64,000 nucleotides of DNA, taken from positions 1,488,001 through 1,552,000 of the forward strand of contig OZ252261.1 in NCBI GenBank assembly GCA_965249955.1, written 5' to 3'. Source of the stretch: SB11 sp965249955 (lineage in GTDB: Bacteria; Bacteroidota; Bacteroidia; UBA8524). Within the stretch, counting starts at the first letter, position 1. Each line of letters begins with the position of its first letter. A program made the translations under genes and the position numbers. Positions 34,169 through 43,133 of this stretch are shown here, in pieces. The notes below the pieces were generated by a model. The model searched no databases. It was not told the DNA's origin and saw nothing but the letters and a program-made list of their open reading frames with translations.

Positions 34169-34654
34169 ATGCTATACCAACAATTAAAAAAACTGAGACA
34201 GCGCGTAATGGAACGGTTAACCTATTGGCTGTATTTCCCTATGCTGTTTAGCGTATACAAACCTACCCACAAGCCCTACAGTCGCGAAGCGTTACTAAAA
34301 ATGCCCAAAAACTCGCTAGGTAATAGTGTGGTAGGGTTTATAGAAAATCAAGGGTTAAAGCTAATCCCCCACTACGAGTTGCACGATGCCAAACACGTGC
34401 TTATTGCTTACGGGACTGCTTTTGAAGATGAAATAATGCTACAATTTTTTGAGTTGGGTAACGGCAACCACAGTCTCCCTGTATGGGTTGCCGTAGTAAT
34501 AGGGACTATTTGCGCGCCTGACTATCTGTTACAGTTTTTGGCTGCCTACCGCAAAGGCAAAGCCTGCCGCCCTATTACTCCCGATTTTTTGTTGCAAAAT
34601 ATACACACCAACCTGCGCCAATTGCAGCAGCAACTTTATAGCACTCAATTTTAA
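34169..34654 (+). CDS. Coq4-like protein
   Basis: The 161-residue protein carries the metal-binding signature of the Coq4 family, H-D-x2-H-x11-E, as H72, D73, H76 and E88 within HDAKHVLIAYGTAFEDE. Upstream it has the family-like LLKMPKNSLGNSVVGFI, and downstream ALQAF is replaced by LQFFELGNG. In eukaryotes and Proteobacteria Coq4 acts in ubiquinone synthesis; Bacteroidota normally use menaquinone, so its job here is open. Start ATG three bases after the 44-residue gene. It belongs to the winged-helix regulon. Confidence 0.8.
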   Translation: MLYQQLKKLRQRVMERLTYWLYFPMLFSVYKPTHKPYSREALLKMPKNSLGNSVVGFIENQGLKLIPHYELHDAKHVLIAYGTAFEDEIMLQFFELGNGNHSLPVWVAVVIGTICAPDYLLQFLAAYRKGKACRPITPDFLLQNIHTNLRQLQQQLYSTQF

Positions 34655-34669
34655 AAATCAATATCACTA

Positions 34670-36253
34670 ATGAAAACTAAAGACATTATTTGCCTTGTAG
34701 GCGCGTTTTTATTCAGCTTTTTGTTCTACCAACAATCGTGGGGCATCAATTTCGGTTTGTACAGTCTATTTCTTATAGCAGGGTTAGCCATTGCTACCCC
34801 GCAAGCTACAAAACATAAAAATTGGTGGTTGTCGGCAACAGCCGTATTGTTTGCAGCCGTGTGCATGGGCTTGTATGGCAGTGCACTTTGTTTTATCACC
34901 CTGCTACTAGCGTGGATGTTTTTAGCAGGCTATACTGTTAGTCCACAATCGGCAGCCGTAGTAGTTATTGCACAGGCGGGAATCTCTTTTCTCTCATCCG
35001 TCCCAAAAACCATAAAAGGGTGGCAAATAGCTCATACCCGCAAAGGCGACAAAACAGGTTTAGCCAATCATTGGTATATCTACCTTTTGGTAATAGGCAT
35101 CTTTTTATTGTTTGTCCTCCTGTACAGCTTTGCCAGTAAATCATTCAGCGAAGTATTAAAAAAGATTGACCTAAGTTTTATTTCAATTAGCGGAATACTA
35201 ACCACCCTACTAGGGTATTACCTGTGCATAGTATTTGTTCGCCACCAACGTATTAACAGTATCGATCGTGAGGAAAAAAAATGGGCAGCACCGCTTATTG
35301 CATTATTACCGCCCTATACAGATGAGTTTACCAGCCGCCAACAAATAGACAGAAAAGCGGGCGGTCTGTTATTGATACTATTAAACCTGCTGTTGCTAAT
35401 AGTGAACCTTGCAGATATTACTTTTTTAGCTAACGGAATAAGCAACCCCAACGAACACAATTTTTCAGAAATGGTGCATCAAGGTGTTGGTGCACTTATC
35501 GCCTCAATAGTTATTGCAGTGGCCATATTGCTATATCTTTTTAGGGGACAATTAAACTTTGATAAAAAAGCAAAAACGCTATTTATACTTGCCTTGCTGT
35601 GGGTGCTGCAAAACCTTGTTTTAATAGCCACTAGCGGACTAAAAAACTCGCTATACATACACTTTGTAGATGGGCTTACCTACAAACGCATTGGTGTGTT
35701 TTACTACCTGCTTTTATCGTGCATAGGTTTGTTTTTCACAGCGTATAAGCTGTATGCCAAAAAGCCCAACTGGTATTTGGTGCGTAGTAATTTTGTGGTG
35801 TTTTTTGGAGTGATGGTGCTTAGTTGCGCCGTTAACTGGGACAATCTAATAGCCCGCTACAACATACAAAAAGCTGTCGCCGAACAAAAAGACCCTGATA
35901 TGTTTTATATCGGCACGCTATCGGCAGCCAACCTGCCTCTATTAGCTCAATGGGCTGAGGGATTGAAAAACAATCCCGCCAACCTACACAATTATAACGC
36001 CCACCAAGTGAACCAACTGATAGACCGTTGGGAAGCAAAAACAGACAACTTTTTGAGGAATGACAACAACCATGGCTGGCAAAGCTGGAACTATACCGAC
36101 CAACAAGCAATTAATAAACTGCGTAATATAAACTGGAAAAGTTATTACCTACCCGATTTCGAAATTATTGAACAGAACACCCCCGAACCCCGAACCGAAC
36201 CCCAAACTGAAACAATTGAAGAAATAGTTGAAACAGAAAATTACAGATACTAA
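34670..36253 (+). CDS. Multi-pass membrane protein, DUF4153/DUF4173-like
   Basis: A 527-residue integral membrane protein with about 11-12 hydrophobic helices. After the last helix, the region VNWDNLIARYNIQKAV and YIGTLSAANLPLLAQWAE resembles the conserved tail of DUF4153/DUF4173 proteins (an Asn-Trp-Asp then ARYN step followed by an extracytoplasmic domain). A Pro/Glu/Thr-rich tail (TPEPRTEPQTETIEEIVETE) closes it. Its stop TAA overlaps the next ATG (TAATG), so the two are coupled. Function unknown. Confidence 0.75.
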   Translation: MKTKDIICLVGAFLFSFLFYQQSWGINFGLYSLFLIAGLAIATPQATKHKNWWLSATAVLFAAVCMGLYGSALCFITLLLAWMFLAGYTVSPQSAAVVVIAQAGISFLSSVPKTIKGWQIAHTRKGDKTGLANHWYIYLLVIGIFLLFVLLYSFASKSFSEVLKKIDLSFISISGILTTLLGYYLCIVFVRHQRINSIDREEKKWAAPLIALLPPYTDEFTSRQQIDRKAGGLLLILLNLLLLIVNLADITFLANGISNPNEHNFSEMVHQGVGALIASIVIAVAILLYLFRGQLNFDKKAKTLFILALLWVLQNLVLIATSGLKNSLYIHFVDGLTYKRIGVFYYLLLSCIGLFFTAYKLYAKKPNWYLVRSNFVVFFGVMVLSCAVNWDNLIARYNIQKAVAEQKDPDMFYIGTLSAANLPLLAQWAEGLKNNPANLHNYNAHQVNQLIDRWEAKTDNFLRNDNNHGWQSWNYTDQQAINKLRNINWKSYYLPDFEIIEQNTPEPRTEPQTETIEEIVETENYRY

Positions 36254-36972
36254 TGGAAATGACACTAAAACGCAAAATTGTAGTAGCCCTAGCTTTTTCA
36301 ATAGCTATGGCTTTTCTTGAAAGTGCAGTAGTAATATACCTGCGCTACTTGCTATACCCTGATGGGTTTGTATTGCCCCTAAAAGAAATGGGCGACACCC
36401 TAATAATTACCGAACTGGGCAGAGAAGCCGCCACGATAGTAATGTTGGTAGCGGCAGGTTATATGCTAGCCAATAACAAACTATCACGCCTTGCGTGGTT
36501 TCTGTTTTGCTTTGCCGTGTGGGATATTTTTTACTACGTGTTTTTATACCTGATACTGGATTGGCCTGCCAATATTTTAGACTGGGATATTCTTTTCTTG
36601 ATACCCGTAGCGTGGTTTGGCCCCGTACTTACCCCTTGCTTGGTTGCCGCCAGCATGATTGCCTTTGCTTTGATAATAGTAAGCTATGAACACAAGGGAG
36701 CTATTCGCCGCATACGCAAACGCGAATGGGGCACAATGCTTATTGGCAGCGGAATAATACTGTACACCTTTATTTTCCCCTTTTTTAATTATGCTGCAAA
36801 TGCAGGCAGAGTATGGAGTTTGCCGACCGCAAAGCAATTGGTAAAAGAAAGCCTGACTTATATGCCTACCTACTACAACTGGCCTTTGTATGGCATTGGT
36901 TTACTAACTATTTGGGCAGGCATAATGGTTTACTGGCGCAGGGTGCACAATACTAATGCGGTTTTGTATTAG
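36253..36972 (+). CDS. Multi-pass membrane protein, function unknown
   Basis: A 239-residue protein with about seven hydrophobic helices (near 10-30, 50-72, 78-103, 112-140, 155-180, 205-228). The second helix region contains acidic residues in the membrane plane (LESAVVIYLRYLL). Translation is coupled to the preceding gene by a one-base overlap. I do not recognise the family. It is probably the last gene of the winged-helix transcript, since a 29-bp gap follows. Confidence 0.75.
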   Translation: MEMTLKRKIVVALAFSIAMAFLESAVVIYLRYLLYPDGFVLPLKEMGDTLIITELGREAATIVMLVAAGYMLANNKLSRLAWFLFCFAVWDIFYYVFLYLILDWPANILDWDILFLIPVAWFGPVLTPCLVAASMIAFALIIVSYEHKGAIRRIRKREWGTMLIGSGIILYTFIFPFFNYAANAGRVWSLPTAKQLVKESLTYMPTYYNWPLYGIGLLTIWAGIMVYWRRVHNTNAVLY

Positions 36973-37001
36973 AAAAATGCCCTCTTATAGATAATAAGCT
37001 T

Positions 37002-37283
37002 ATGATACCAATTAAGTATAAATGGATAAAATATTATTTAATAACTACTTTACTAATAACAGCAATAGTATTTAGTAGTGCAGAACTAAAGTCAGGGTGG
37101 ATATACACAAGCCCTATCAGTGATATATTAGGTCTGCTTTGCATACTTTTTATAATTAGTTACCCAATTATAGTAATTATATATGCCCTTAATAAAGATA
37201 AAAATGGACTTATAGCTACTCTTCTTTTCCTTACAGGATTTATATGGTTAGCACTCGTCTTTATGTTTATTTATTACTTGTAA
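37002..37283 (+). CDS. Small membrane protein, AT-rich
   Basis: A 93-residue protein with three hydrophobic stretches (about 10-24, 36-60, 68-92). It is noticeably AT-rich in codon choice compared with the genes before it. A long perfect hairpin starts 8 bases after the stop. No family recognised. Confidence 0.6.
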   Translation: MIPIKYKWIKYYLITTLLITAIVFSSAELKSGWIYTSPISDILGLLCILFIISYPIIVIIYALNKDKNGLIATLLFLTGFIWLALVFMFIYYL

Positions 37284-37290
37284 CACCCAT

Positions 37291-37341
37291 TATAGATTTA
37301 TGTTTGCCAAACTTTAAAAGTTTGGCAAACATAAATCTATA
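37291..37341. terminator. Long perfect hairpin, TTTGNCAAA family, member 1
   Basis: Two perfectly complementary 24-base arms around a 3-base loop TAA. The inner part is GTTTGCCAAACTT. It lies between convergent genes and could stop both transcripts. The related hairpins at 42134 and 45728 share the core and loop but not the outer arms. Confidence 0.8.
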
Positions 37342-37342
37342 A

Positions 37343-38308
37343 CTAGGCATTAGCTGCCAACCGAAGATTATCCAGCATATCTTTAGTCATAGCATCCAAA
37401 TCGTAGTCGGGTTTCCAACCCCAATCGGCGCGGGCTACGGCATCATCAATACTGGCTGGCCAACTGGCGGCAATGGCTTTGCGCACAGGGTCAATATCGT
37501 AGCTGATGCCAAAACCATTCATTACTTTGGCAATACTGGCCGCAATTTCTTCGGGGTTAAAGCTCATACCTGCCACATTGTAGCTGCTGCGGATAGTTAT
37601 TTTATCTGCAGGAGCTTCCATCAGGCTAATGGTTGCTTTTAGTGCATCGGGCATATAAAGCATGGGCAAAGCAGCATCAGCAGGTAAAAAGCAGCTAAAG
37701 CTGTTTTGTTTCAATGCCTCGTGGTAAATATCAACCGCATAATCAGTAGTACCTCCACCCGGAGCTGATTTATAACCTATCAAACCGGGGTAGCGTATGC
37801 TGCGCACATCAACACCGCGTTTTTGGAAATAATATTCGCAATAGCGTTCGCCCGCTTGTTTGCTAATACCGTAAATAGTATTGGGATCCATAATGCAATG
37901 CTGTGGGGTAGCAATGCGGGGGGTATTTGGGCCAAAAACAGCAATGCTGCTAGGCCAGTAAACTTTACCTATTTTAAAATCGATGGCGGCATCTAAAACA
38001 TTAAACAAACCATCCATATTTAGTTGCCAAGCAAATTTGGGGTGCTTTTCAGCCGTTGCCGATAGCAAAGCCGCCAAATGGTATACTTGTTTGGGCTGAT
38101 ATTTAGTAAGTACTTCGGTCAATCGGGGCTTATCCAAAACATCCAGTTTTTCATACGGGCCTGTTTGGGTAAGTACGGGGTTTACGTCGGCCGCGTCCTT
38201 TACGTCGCTGGCTATAACATTTGTTCCTCCGTGTATGCCGCGTAGGGCTTCAACCAATTCAGTGCCCAGTTGTCCTGCACTGCCAATTACTAATATCGTG
38301 TCGTTCAT
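37343..38308 (-). CDS. L-threonine 3-dehydrogenase, SDR type
   Basis: A 321-residue extended short-chain dehydrogenase. The NAD motif is GSAGQLG (residues 9-15), SS and YGISK provide the catalytic Ser and Tyr-xxx-Lys, and IRYPGLIGYKSAPGGGTTDYAV is the signature of the UDP-galactose-4-epimerase-like threonine dehydrogenases known from cold-adapted Flavobacteria and archaea. It oxidises L-threonine to 2-amino-3-ketobutyrate, normally split to glycine and acetyl-CoA by Kbl, which is not in this window. Its stop is at the edge of the hairpin. Confidence 0.9.
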   Translation of the reverse strand: MNDTILVIGSAGQLGTELVEALRGIHGGTNVIASDVKDAADVNPVLTQTGPYEKLDVLDKPRLTEVLTKYQPKQVYHLAALLSATAEKHPKFAWQLNMDGLFNVLDAAIDFKIGKVYWPSSIAVFGPNTPRIATPQHCIMDPNTIYGISKQAGERYCEYYFQKRGVDVRSIRYPGLIGYKSAPGGGTTDYAVDIYHEALKQNSFSCFLPADAALPMLYMPDALKATISLMEAPADKITIRSSYNVAGMSFNPEEIAASIAKVMNGFGISYDIDPVRKAIAASWPASIDDAVARADWGWKPDYDLDAMTKDMLDNLRLAANA

Positions 38309-38348
38309 GTGTGGTGTTTTTTAAAAACGTTTGCGAAAATAAAGGGTT

Positions 38349-39128
38349 TTACTTCCTATCCAAATAATAAAAATGGGTATACTTAATAAACTTGCCGTAG
38401 GCATTGCCGCAACTGATAATAAAACCCGTTTTGCCTTGCAGTATTCCCAAGCGCATAAAATACGACTGAAAAAAAGACCATAATGGATTGAATACCAGTT
38501 TTGTAAACGCGACTTTTTTACCCTTATTTTTCATCTCTTCAGCACCTAGTTTGCCATAAGTATTCATTTTAGCAAAATATTTATCGATGCTTTGAAACGA
38601 ATAGTGCAAGATGTCGCAGCTTAATGCACTAATACTGCCGCTTTCGATAATTTCAACATCTTCGTGAACCGCTGATGTATTAAAGCGAGCATATTGTTTG
38701 TTGAATAAACGTTTTTGCCTATCGGGATACCAGCCGCAATACTTTATCCATTCGCCCATAAAAAACGTTTTACGGGGCAGGGTATATATGGGGTGTTGTT
38801 TCCATTGGGCGTTAATGGTCTCCCATTTATCACTTATTTCTTTTTGCAGTTGCGGGCTTATTTCTTCGTCAGCATCTACCCAAAAAATTGTATTGTTTTT
38901 AGCAGCATTTACCCCCAATTGTTTGGTGGCGGCATAACCTTGCCATTGCACCTGCATAAATTTTACATTGGAGAACGATTGGGCTATTTGTGGGGTATTG
39001 TCAATACTACCCGAATCTAAAACCAATACCTCTTCCACCCATTGCAGCGATTGCAAACAACGGCCAATGTTTTTTTCTTCGTTGTGTGCTATTACAACGG
39101 CACTAATGGGTAAGGGTATAGTAGGCAA
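38349..39128 (-). CDS. Glycosyltransferase family 2 (WaaE/KdtX-like)
   Basis: A 259-residue inverting glycosyltransferase with GT-A fold. AVVIAHNEEKNIGRCL starts the nucleotide-binding region, VLDSGSIDNT holds the sugar-nucleotide Asp, and WVDADEEIS carries the DxD metal site. The following FFMGEWIKYCGWYPDRQKRLF and VHEDVE segments are characteristic of the LPS-core beta-1,4-glucosyltransferase (WaaE-like) subgroup. A likely role is LPS or glycan assembly at the inner membrane. It is separate from the threonine dehydrogenase by 40 bp. Confidence 0.9.
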   Translation of the reverse strand: MPTIPLPISAVVIAHNEEKNIGRCLQSLQWVEEVLVLDSGSIDNTPQIAQSFSNVKFMQVQWQGYAATKQLGVNAAKNNTIFWVDADEEISPQLQKEISDKWETINAQWKQHPIYTLPRKTFFMGEWIKYCGWYPDRQKRLFNKQYARFNTSAVHEDVEIIESGSISALSCDILHYSFQSIDKYFAKMNTYGKLGAEEMKNKGKKVAFTKLVFNPLWSFFQSYFMRLGILQGKTGFIISCGNAYGKFIKYTHFYYLDRK

Positions 39129-39270
39129 AGCGATGCAAAACTAACCAATTTTTTAAAGCTAATTACTGACCTCAAAAGCAAATGGAAGGTAATTATTTTT
39201 TTCTATCGCAAAACGTTATTTCTTTGTAGTTCGTCTAAAAAGCAACTACACCTCCACTACCCATTTTTAA

Positions 39271-40680
39271 ATGAGAAAATTTTTACCTTTTATTTTGCTG
39301 CTGCTTGCGGCTTCATTTTCAACAACAAAAGCACAAACACCTGATTATTGCGGCACTGAATTAAGTGAAACACAAAAAAACTGGTTGCTTGATTATGCTC
39401 AAAACGGGCGTGGCTTTGCTTCTAAAAGTGCGGTACAATATTATGTACCCCTATATATGCACATTTTGGGCGATGATGCCGACAAGGGCTTTTACAGTGC
39501 CAACCAACTGATGGCAGATATTTGCCAACTGAACGAACAATATGCTCCTGTAGGGTTTTATTTTTACTTAAAAGGATTTGATTATATATCAAACTCAGCT
39601 TGGTACGACCATGCTACTTATGGTCCAGGTAGCACCATGATGAGGCAAAACAACAAGCCCAACGCTGCCAATATATATGTGGTGGCAAATCCGGCAGGTA
39701 ATTGCGGTTACTTTTCGCCCGGACAAGACGGTATTGCTTTGGGCAAAAACTGTATGGGTAACGGTACTACAACTTTTGCACACGAATTGGGGCATTTTTT
39801 CTCGCTTCCTCACCCCTTTACCAATGTTACAGGCTTAAAAGAATATGTTGATGGCAGTAACTGCGCTATTGCAGGTGATTTGTTTTGTGATACCCGTGCC
39901 GACTTTTTAGACTACCGTTGGCCTTGCCCTTATACAGGAAATGAAACTGACCCTAGGGGACAAGTATACAACCCTGATGAAACGTTATACATGAGCTATG
40001 CGCTTGATAAATGCGCTAACCGTTTTTCGCTAGAACAAATTGATGCAGTAGTTTATAATATTAACAGCCAACGCATCAACCTGCAAGGCCCTGCGCAAGA
40101 CACTATGCCTGTGCAAACAAAATTAACCCGCCTATTGCCCCTTGAAGGCGAAGCACAAAAACCAACTCATGCTACTTTTAGCTGGAGAAAAGATCCTAAA
40201 GCTATTGGCTATGTTCTACAAGCCAGTCAAATCTCAGTTTTCCCGGGCAATTTGCCTTTGGATGTAATAACTGCCGACACTTTTTATGTAGCCACTAAAT
40301 TGTCTGATAGTCGTACGTATCGTTGGAGAGTACGTCCTGTTTATGCGGGTAAAACTTGCACCGAATTTTCTGATACAGGAGCGTTTTACACTTCGGTAAC
40401 AGCAAGCGTAAAGACTTTCGGAGAGGGTAACAGTGCGGTTAAATTATACCCCAACCCTGCCAACAATAGCCAAGAGGTTTTTATAGCTTTTGAAAACGAC
40501 CAAATGGTTACAAAAGCCAATATTTATACTGTCGATGGTAAAATGATTAGTGCTGCAACAATTGAGCAACAAAGCAACACCATGTACAAAATGAATATCT
40601 CAGCCCTTAAAGCAGGTGTTTATTTTGTAGATATAACTACTGAGACAGCCGCTTACAGGCAAAAACTGTTAGTGGAATAA
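39271..40680 (+). CDS. Secreted zinc metalloprotease (M43-like) with T9SS type A sorting domain
   Basis: A 469-residue exported protein. Signal peptide to about residue 21 (TTKAQ). The catalytic site is HELGHFFSLPH, the extended metzincin motif HExxHxxxxxH with zinc ligands H171, H175 and H181; a later MSYALDKC supplies the Met-turn. This matches pappalysin-like M43 peptidases. A fibronectin-III-like domain (about 290-375) is followed by the T9SS type A domain, starting VKLYPNPANN and ending YRQKLLVE, which directs secretion and anchoring. It stands alone. Confidence 0.92.
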   Translation: MRKFLPFILLLLAASFSTTKAQTPDYCGTELSETQKNWLLDYAQNGRGFASKSAVQYYVPLYMHILGDDADKGFYSANQLMADICQLNEQYAPVGFYFYLKGFDYISNSAWYDHATYGPGSTMMRQNNKPNAANIYVVANPAGNCGYFSPGQDGIALGKNCMGNGTTTFAHELGHFFSLPHPFTNVTGLKEYVDGSNCAIAGDLFCDTRADFLDYRWPCPYTGNETDPRGQVYNPDETLYMSYALDKCANRFSLEQIDAVVYNINSQRINLQGPAQDTMPVQTKLTRLLPLEGEAQKPTHATFSWRKDPKAIGYVLQASQISVFPGNLPLDVITADTFYVATKLSDSRTYRWRVRPVYAGKTCTEFSDTGAFYTSVTASVKTFGEGNSAVKLYPNPANNSQEVFIAFENDQMVTKANIYTVDGKMISAATIEQQSNTMYKMNISALKAGVYFVDITTETAAYRQKLLVE

Positions 40681-40712
40681 GCCATTTTGAATTTGAAATC
40701 TGAAATTTCAAA

Positions 40713-41042
40713 TTAGGGTTTTAGCTTTTCATTATTCTTATGTCTATCGCTATCTCGGCGGGTTTTCTTTTCCATGTTTTTGGCAAAAGCATCGGTTAGG
40801 TTCACACCTGTTTGGTTGGCAAGGCACATTAGCACCCACATCACATCGGCCATTTCATCAGCAAGGTCGTGGTTTTTATCGCTTTCCTTAAAACTTTGCT
40901 CGCCATACTTACGTGCCATTATTCGGGCAAGCTCACCCACCTCTTCCATCAATATTGCCGTGTTGGTTAGCTCGTTAAAATAGCGCACGCCTGTGGTAGT
41001 AATCCACTGGTGCACCTGTTGTTGTGCTTCTTCAATAGTCAT
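40713..41042 (-). CDS. MazG-like nucleotide pyrophosphohydrolase
   Basis: A 109-residue all-alpha NTP pyrophosphatase-type protein. The acid-rich metal site is MEEVGELARIMARKYGE (ExxE) with HDLADEMADVMWVL (ExxD) after it. Short MazG-like enzymes hydrolyse non-canonical or excess dNTPs. It is divergent from pyrF, with only 43 bp between the two start codons. Confidence 0.9.
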   Translation of the reverse strand: MTIEEAQQQVHQWITTTGVRYFNELTNTAILMEEVGELARIMARKYGEQSFKESDKNHDLADEMADVMWVLMCLANQTGVNLTDAFAKNMEKKTRRDSDRHKNNEKLKP

Positions 41043-41085
41043 ACCTACAAATTTGCGTTTTTGCCTTTACTTTGCAGCACCAAAC

Positions 41086-41889
41086 ATGAAAAAAGCCGAA
41101 TTAGTACAACAAATCAGAGCCAAAAAAAGCTACTTGTGTGTAGGACTAGATACCGACCTTAAAAAAGTACCCGCACATTTGCACAGTCATGCCAACCCTG
41201 TGTTGGAGTTTAACCGCCAAATAATTGAGGCAACTGCACCCTATTGTGTGTGCTATAAAATAAACACTGCTTTTTATGAATGGATGGGAGCAAAAGGTTG
41301 GGAGATAATGCAAGAAACGCTAAACCTTATACCTAAGGATATTTTTACCATTGCCGACGCCAAACGCGGCGATATTGGCAATACCAGCAGTATGTATGCC
41401 CGTACTTTTTTTGATACTATGAATTTTGATGCGGTAACTGTTGCCCCTTATATGGGTAGCGATAGCGTGAAACCGTTTTTAGAATTTAAAGATAAGTGGA
41501 CTATACTTTTGGGCTTAACCTCTAACGAGGGTAGTAACGATTTCCAGCATTTGCAAAGCAACGACAAACCGCTATACCAAAGCGTAATGGAAACCGCCCA
41601 AACATGGGGCTCGCCCGATAATATGATGTTTGTTGTAGGTGCTACCCGCACTGCACAGCTTGAACACGTACGCCAAATAGCCCCCAACAACTTTTTGCTA
41701 GTCCCTGGTGTTGGTGCGCAAGGCGGTAGCTTGGCCGAAGTATCGAAAACGGGAATTAATAGCGATGTTGGTTTATTGGTAAACTCTTCTCGTGCGGTAA
41801 TATATGCCTCTAGCGGAGAAGATTTTGCCCAAAAAGCCCGCGAAGAAGCCCAAAAAGTACAGCAAGAAATGGCTGGGTGGTTAATCTAA
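41086..41889 (+). CDS. pyrF: Orotidine 5'-phosphate decarboxylase (subfamily 2)
   Basis: Last step of UMP synthesis: decarboxylation of OMP. The 267-residue protein has the catalytic Asp-Lys array DAKRGDIGNT (D91, K93, D96) and a C-terminal phosphate-binding loop (LVPGVGAQGG and NSSRAVIYAS). The length and the FNRQIIEATAPYCVCYKIN segment are typical of subfamily 2. I chose the ATG at 41086 as it opens with KKAELVQQIRAKKSYLCVGLD as in homologues; the frame upstream runs into the divergent mazG. Confidence 0.96.
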   Translation: MKKAELVQQIRAKKSYLCVGLDTDLKKVPAHLHSHANPVLEFNRQIIEATAPYCVCYKINTAFYEWMGAKGWEIMQETLNLIPKDIFTIADAKRGDIGNTSSMYARTFFDTMNFDAVTVAPYMGSDSVKPFLEFKDKWTILLGLTSNEGSNDFQHLQSNDKPLYQSVMETAQTWGSPDNMMFVVGATRTAQLEHVRQIAPNNFLLVPGVGAQGGSLAEVSKTGINSDVGLLVNSSRAVIYASSGEDFAQKAREEAQKVQQEMAGWLI

Positions 41890-42191
41890 TTTACTACTAA
41901 AATAGTTTGATAACATTGGGGCATCTTGTGCGGCGGGTGTCCACGAAAAGTGTGAAATACAGGTTTTTCAGCCCCAGCGGGGCGGGACTTGCGGGACGGA
42001 AAAACGTGTATTTGGTTTTCGTGGTGGTCTTTTTGTTTACTTTTTTGACCAAGCAAAAAGTAAAAGAGAAAACACCCATAATTCACTTACACTTTGACCC
42101 CAAAAATAGGAAGGGGCAATTTGTTTGAAATAGTGTTTAGTAGTTTGACAAATTTTAGAAATTTGTCAAACTACTAAACACCCCACTATAT
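41890..42191. other. Intergenic region: repeat-like sequence and hairpin
   Basis: No gene is called. An open frame from 41907 to 42128 exists, but I think it is not a gene. Bases around 41950-42090 look like a degenerate dispersed element: CCCCAGCGGGGCGGGA, then GTTTACTTTTTTGACC with AAAAAGTAAA further on, which can fold back. The right part holds a hairpin of the TTTGNCAAA family and the promoter of the EamA gene. Confidence 0.45.
42134..42180. repeat. Long perfect hairpin, TTTGNCAAA family, member 2
   Basis: Perfect 22-base arms around the loop TAG; the inner part is GTTTGACAAATTT. Unlike the other two members it lies directly upstream of a promoter (-7 element at 42187), so it could act as a regulatory site as well as a terminator of upstream transcription. 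Confidence 0.8.
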
Positions 42192-42194
42192 TTG
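42187..42194 (+). promoter_or_regulatory. Predicted -7 element of the EamA gene
   Basis: TATATTTG matches TAnnTTTG and lies 21 bases ahead of the TTG at 42216. The open frame's first TTG (42192) lies inside the element, so translation cannot start there. Confidence 0.5.
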
Positions 42195-42215
42195 CCGCAC
42201 CAAACACACCACCAC

Positions 42216-43127
42216 TTGACTCCCGAAAAACGTACCGCCTATTTCCAAATTCACATAGCAATATTTCTGTGGGGGTTTACTGCCATACTAGGCCGTTGGA
42301 TAAGCCTAAGCGAAGTCCCATTGGTGTGGTACAGGGTATTAATAACTTGTATAGCCTTGCTGTTTTTGCCCGGTGTTTTGCGCGGACTAAAAACTTTTGG
42401 TAAAAAAAACCTTGCGGTGTTTGCGGGCATTGGCTGCCTTATAGCCTTGCATTGGGTGTTTTTTTACGGCGCAATAAAATACAGTAATGTGTCGGTGGCA
42501 CTGAGTGGTTTGGCTACTACATCACTATTTACCTCGCTTTTAGAGCCACTAATTTTCAAAAAACGTATTCGCTGGGTAGAAGTACTGCTGGGTTTATTGG
42601 TTATAGTGGGCATATATGTAATTTTTAATGCCACACCTAGCAACTACCACAAAGGATTCATCATGTCATTAATAGCAGCAGTTTTTGCGGCCACCTTTTC
42701 TATTCTCAACAAAAAATATATTGATAACGGCGACCCCAAAGCGATAACCGTAGTAGAAATGGCCAGTGGTTTTGTGCTGTTATCTATAGCCATGCCGTTT
42801 TATTTGCAGCTTTTTCCCGAGGCGAGCCTCTCGCCCACCAATAGCGATTGGGTGTATTTGCTTATTATGTCGCTGCTGTGTACTGCACTTACTATGGTGT
42901 TGGCACTAAAAGCCCTAAAGCACATTACCGCTTTTGCCTCTAACCTATCGCTAAACCTTGAGCCTGTTTACGGAATACTTTTAGCATGGGTAATTTTTGA
43001 CGAGAACAAAGAACTTTCCCCCAATTTCTATATAGGGGCAATAATTATAATACTTAGTGTGTTTATGCACCCCTTGCTGGAAAGCCCTGCCTTTAAAAAG
43101 AAAATGAGAATTGCTTTGAGGAGGTAG
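42216..43127 (+). CDS. DMT-family (EamA) transporter
   Basis: An inner-membrane transporter with ten predicted helices in two EamA repeats (about 12-130 and 150-290). The first repeat opens HIAIFLWGFTAILGRWISLSE, and the second shows the usual FAATFSILNKKYI. No ATG exists before the conserved region; TTG at 42216 (product MTPEKRTAYFQIHIAIFLWG) is my choice, because an earlier TTG lies inside the promoter. The substrate is unknown; relatives export amino acids, metabolites or nucleotide sugars. Confidence 0.85.
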   Translation: MTPEKRTAYFQIHIAIFLWGFTAILGRWISLSEVPLVWYRVLITCIALLFLPGVLRGLKTFGKKNLAVFAGIGCLIALHWVFFYGAIKYSNVSVALSGLATTSLFTSLLEPLIFKKRIRWVEVLLGLLVIVGIYVIFNATPSNYHKGFIMSLIAAVFAATFSILNKKYIDNGDPKAITVVEMASGFVLLSIAMPFYLQLFPEASLSPTNSDWVYLLIMSLLCTALTMVLALKALKHITAFASNLSLNLEPVYGILLAWVIFDENKELSPNFYIGAIIIILSVFMHPLLESPAFKKKMRIALRR

Positions 43128-43133
43128 ATCCTG

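Noticed and set aside
41907..42128. An open 73-codon frame between pyrF and the EamA gene
   Set aside because: It covers fold-back, low-complexity text (GCCCCAGCGGGGCGGG) of the intergenic-repeat type, and its opposite strand is open as well. No plausible domain or start context.
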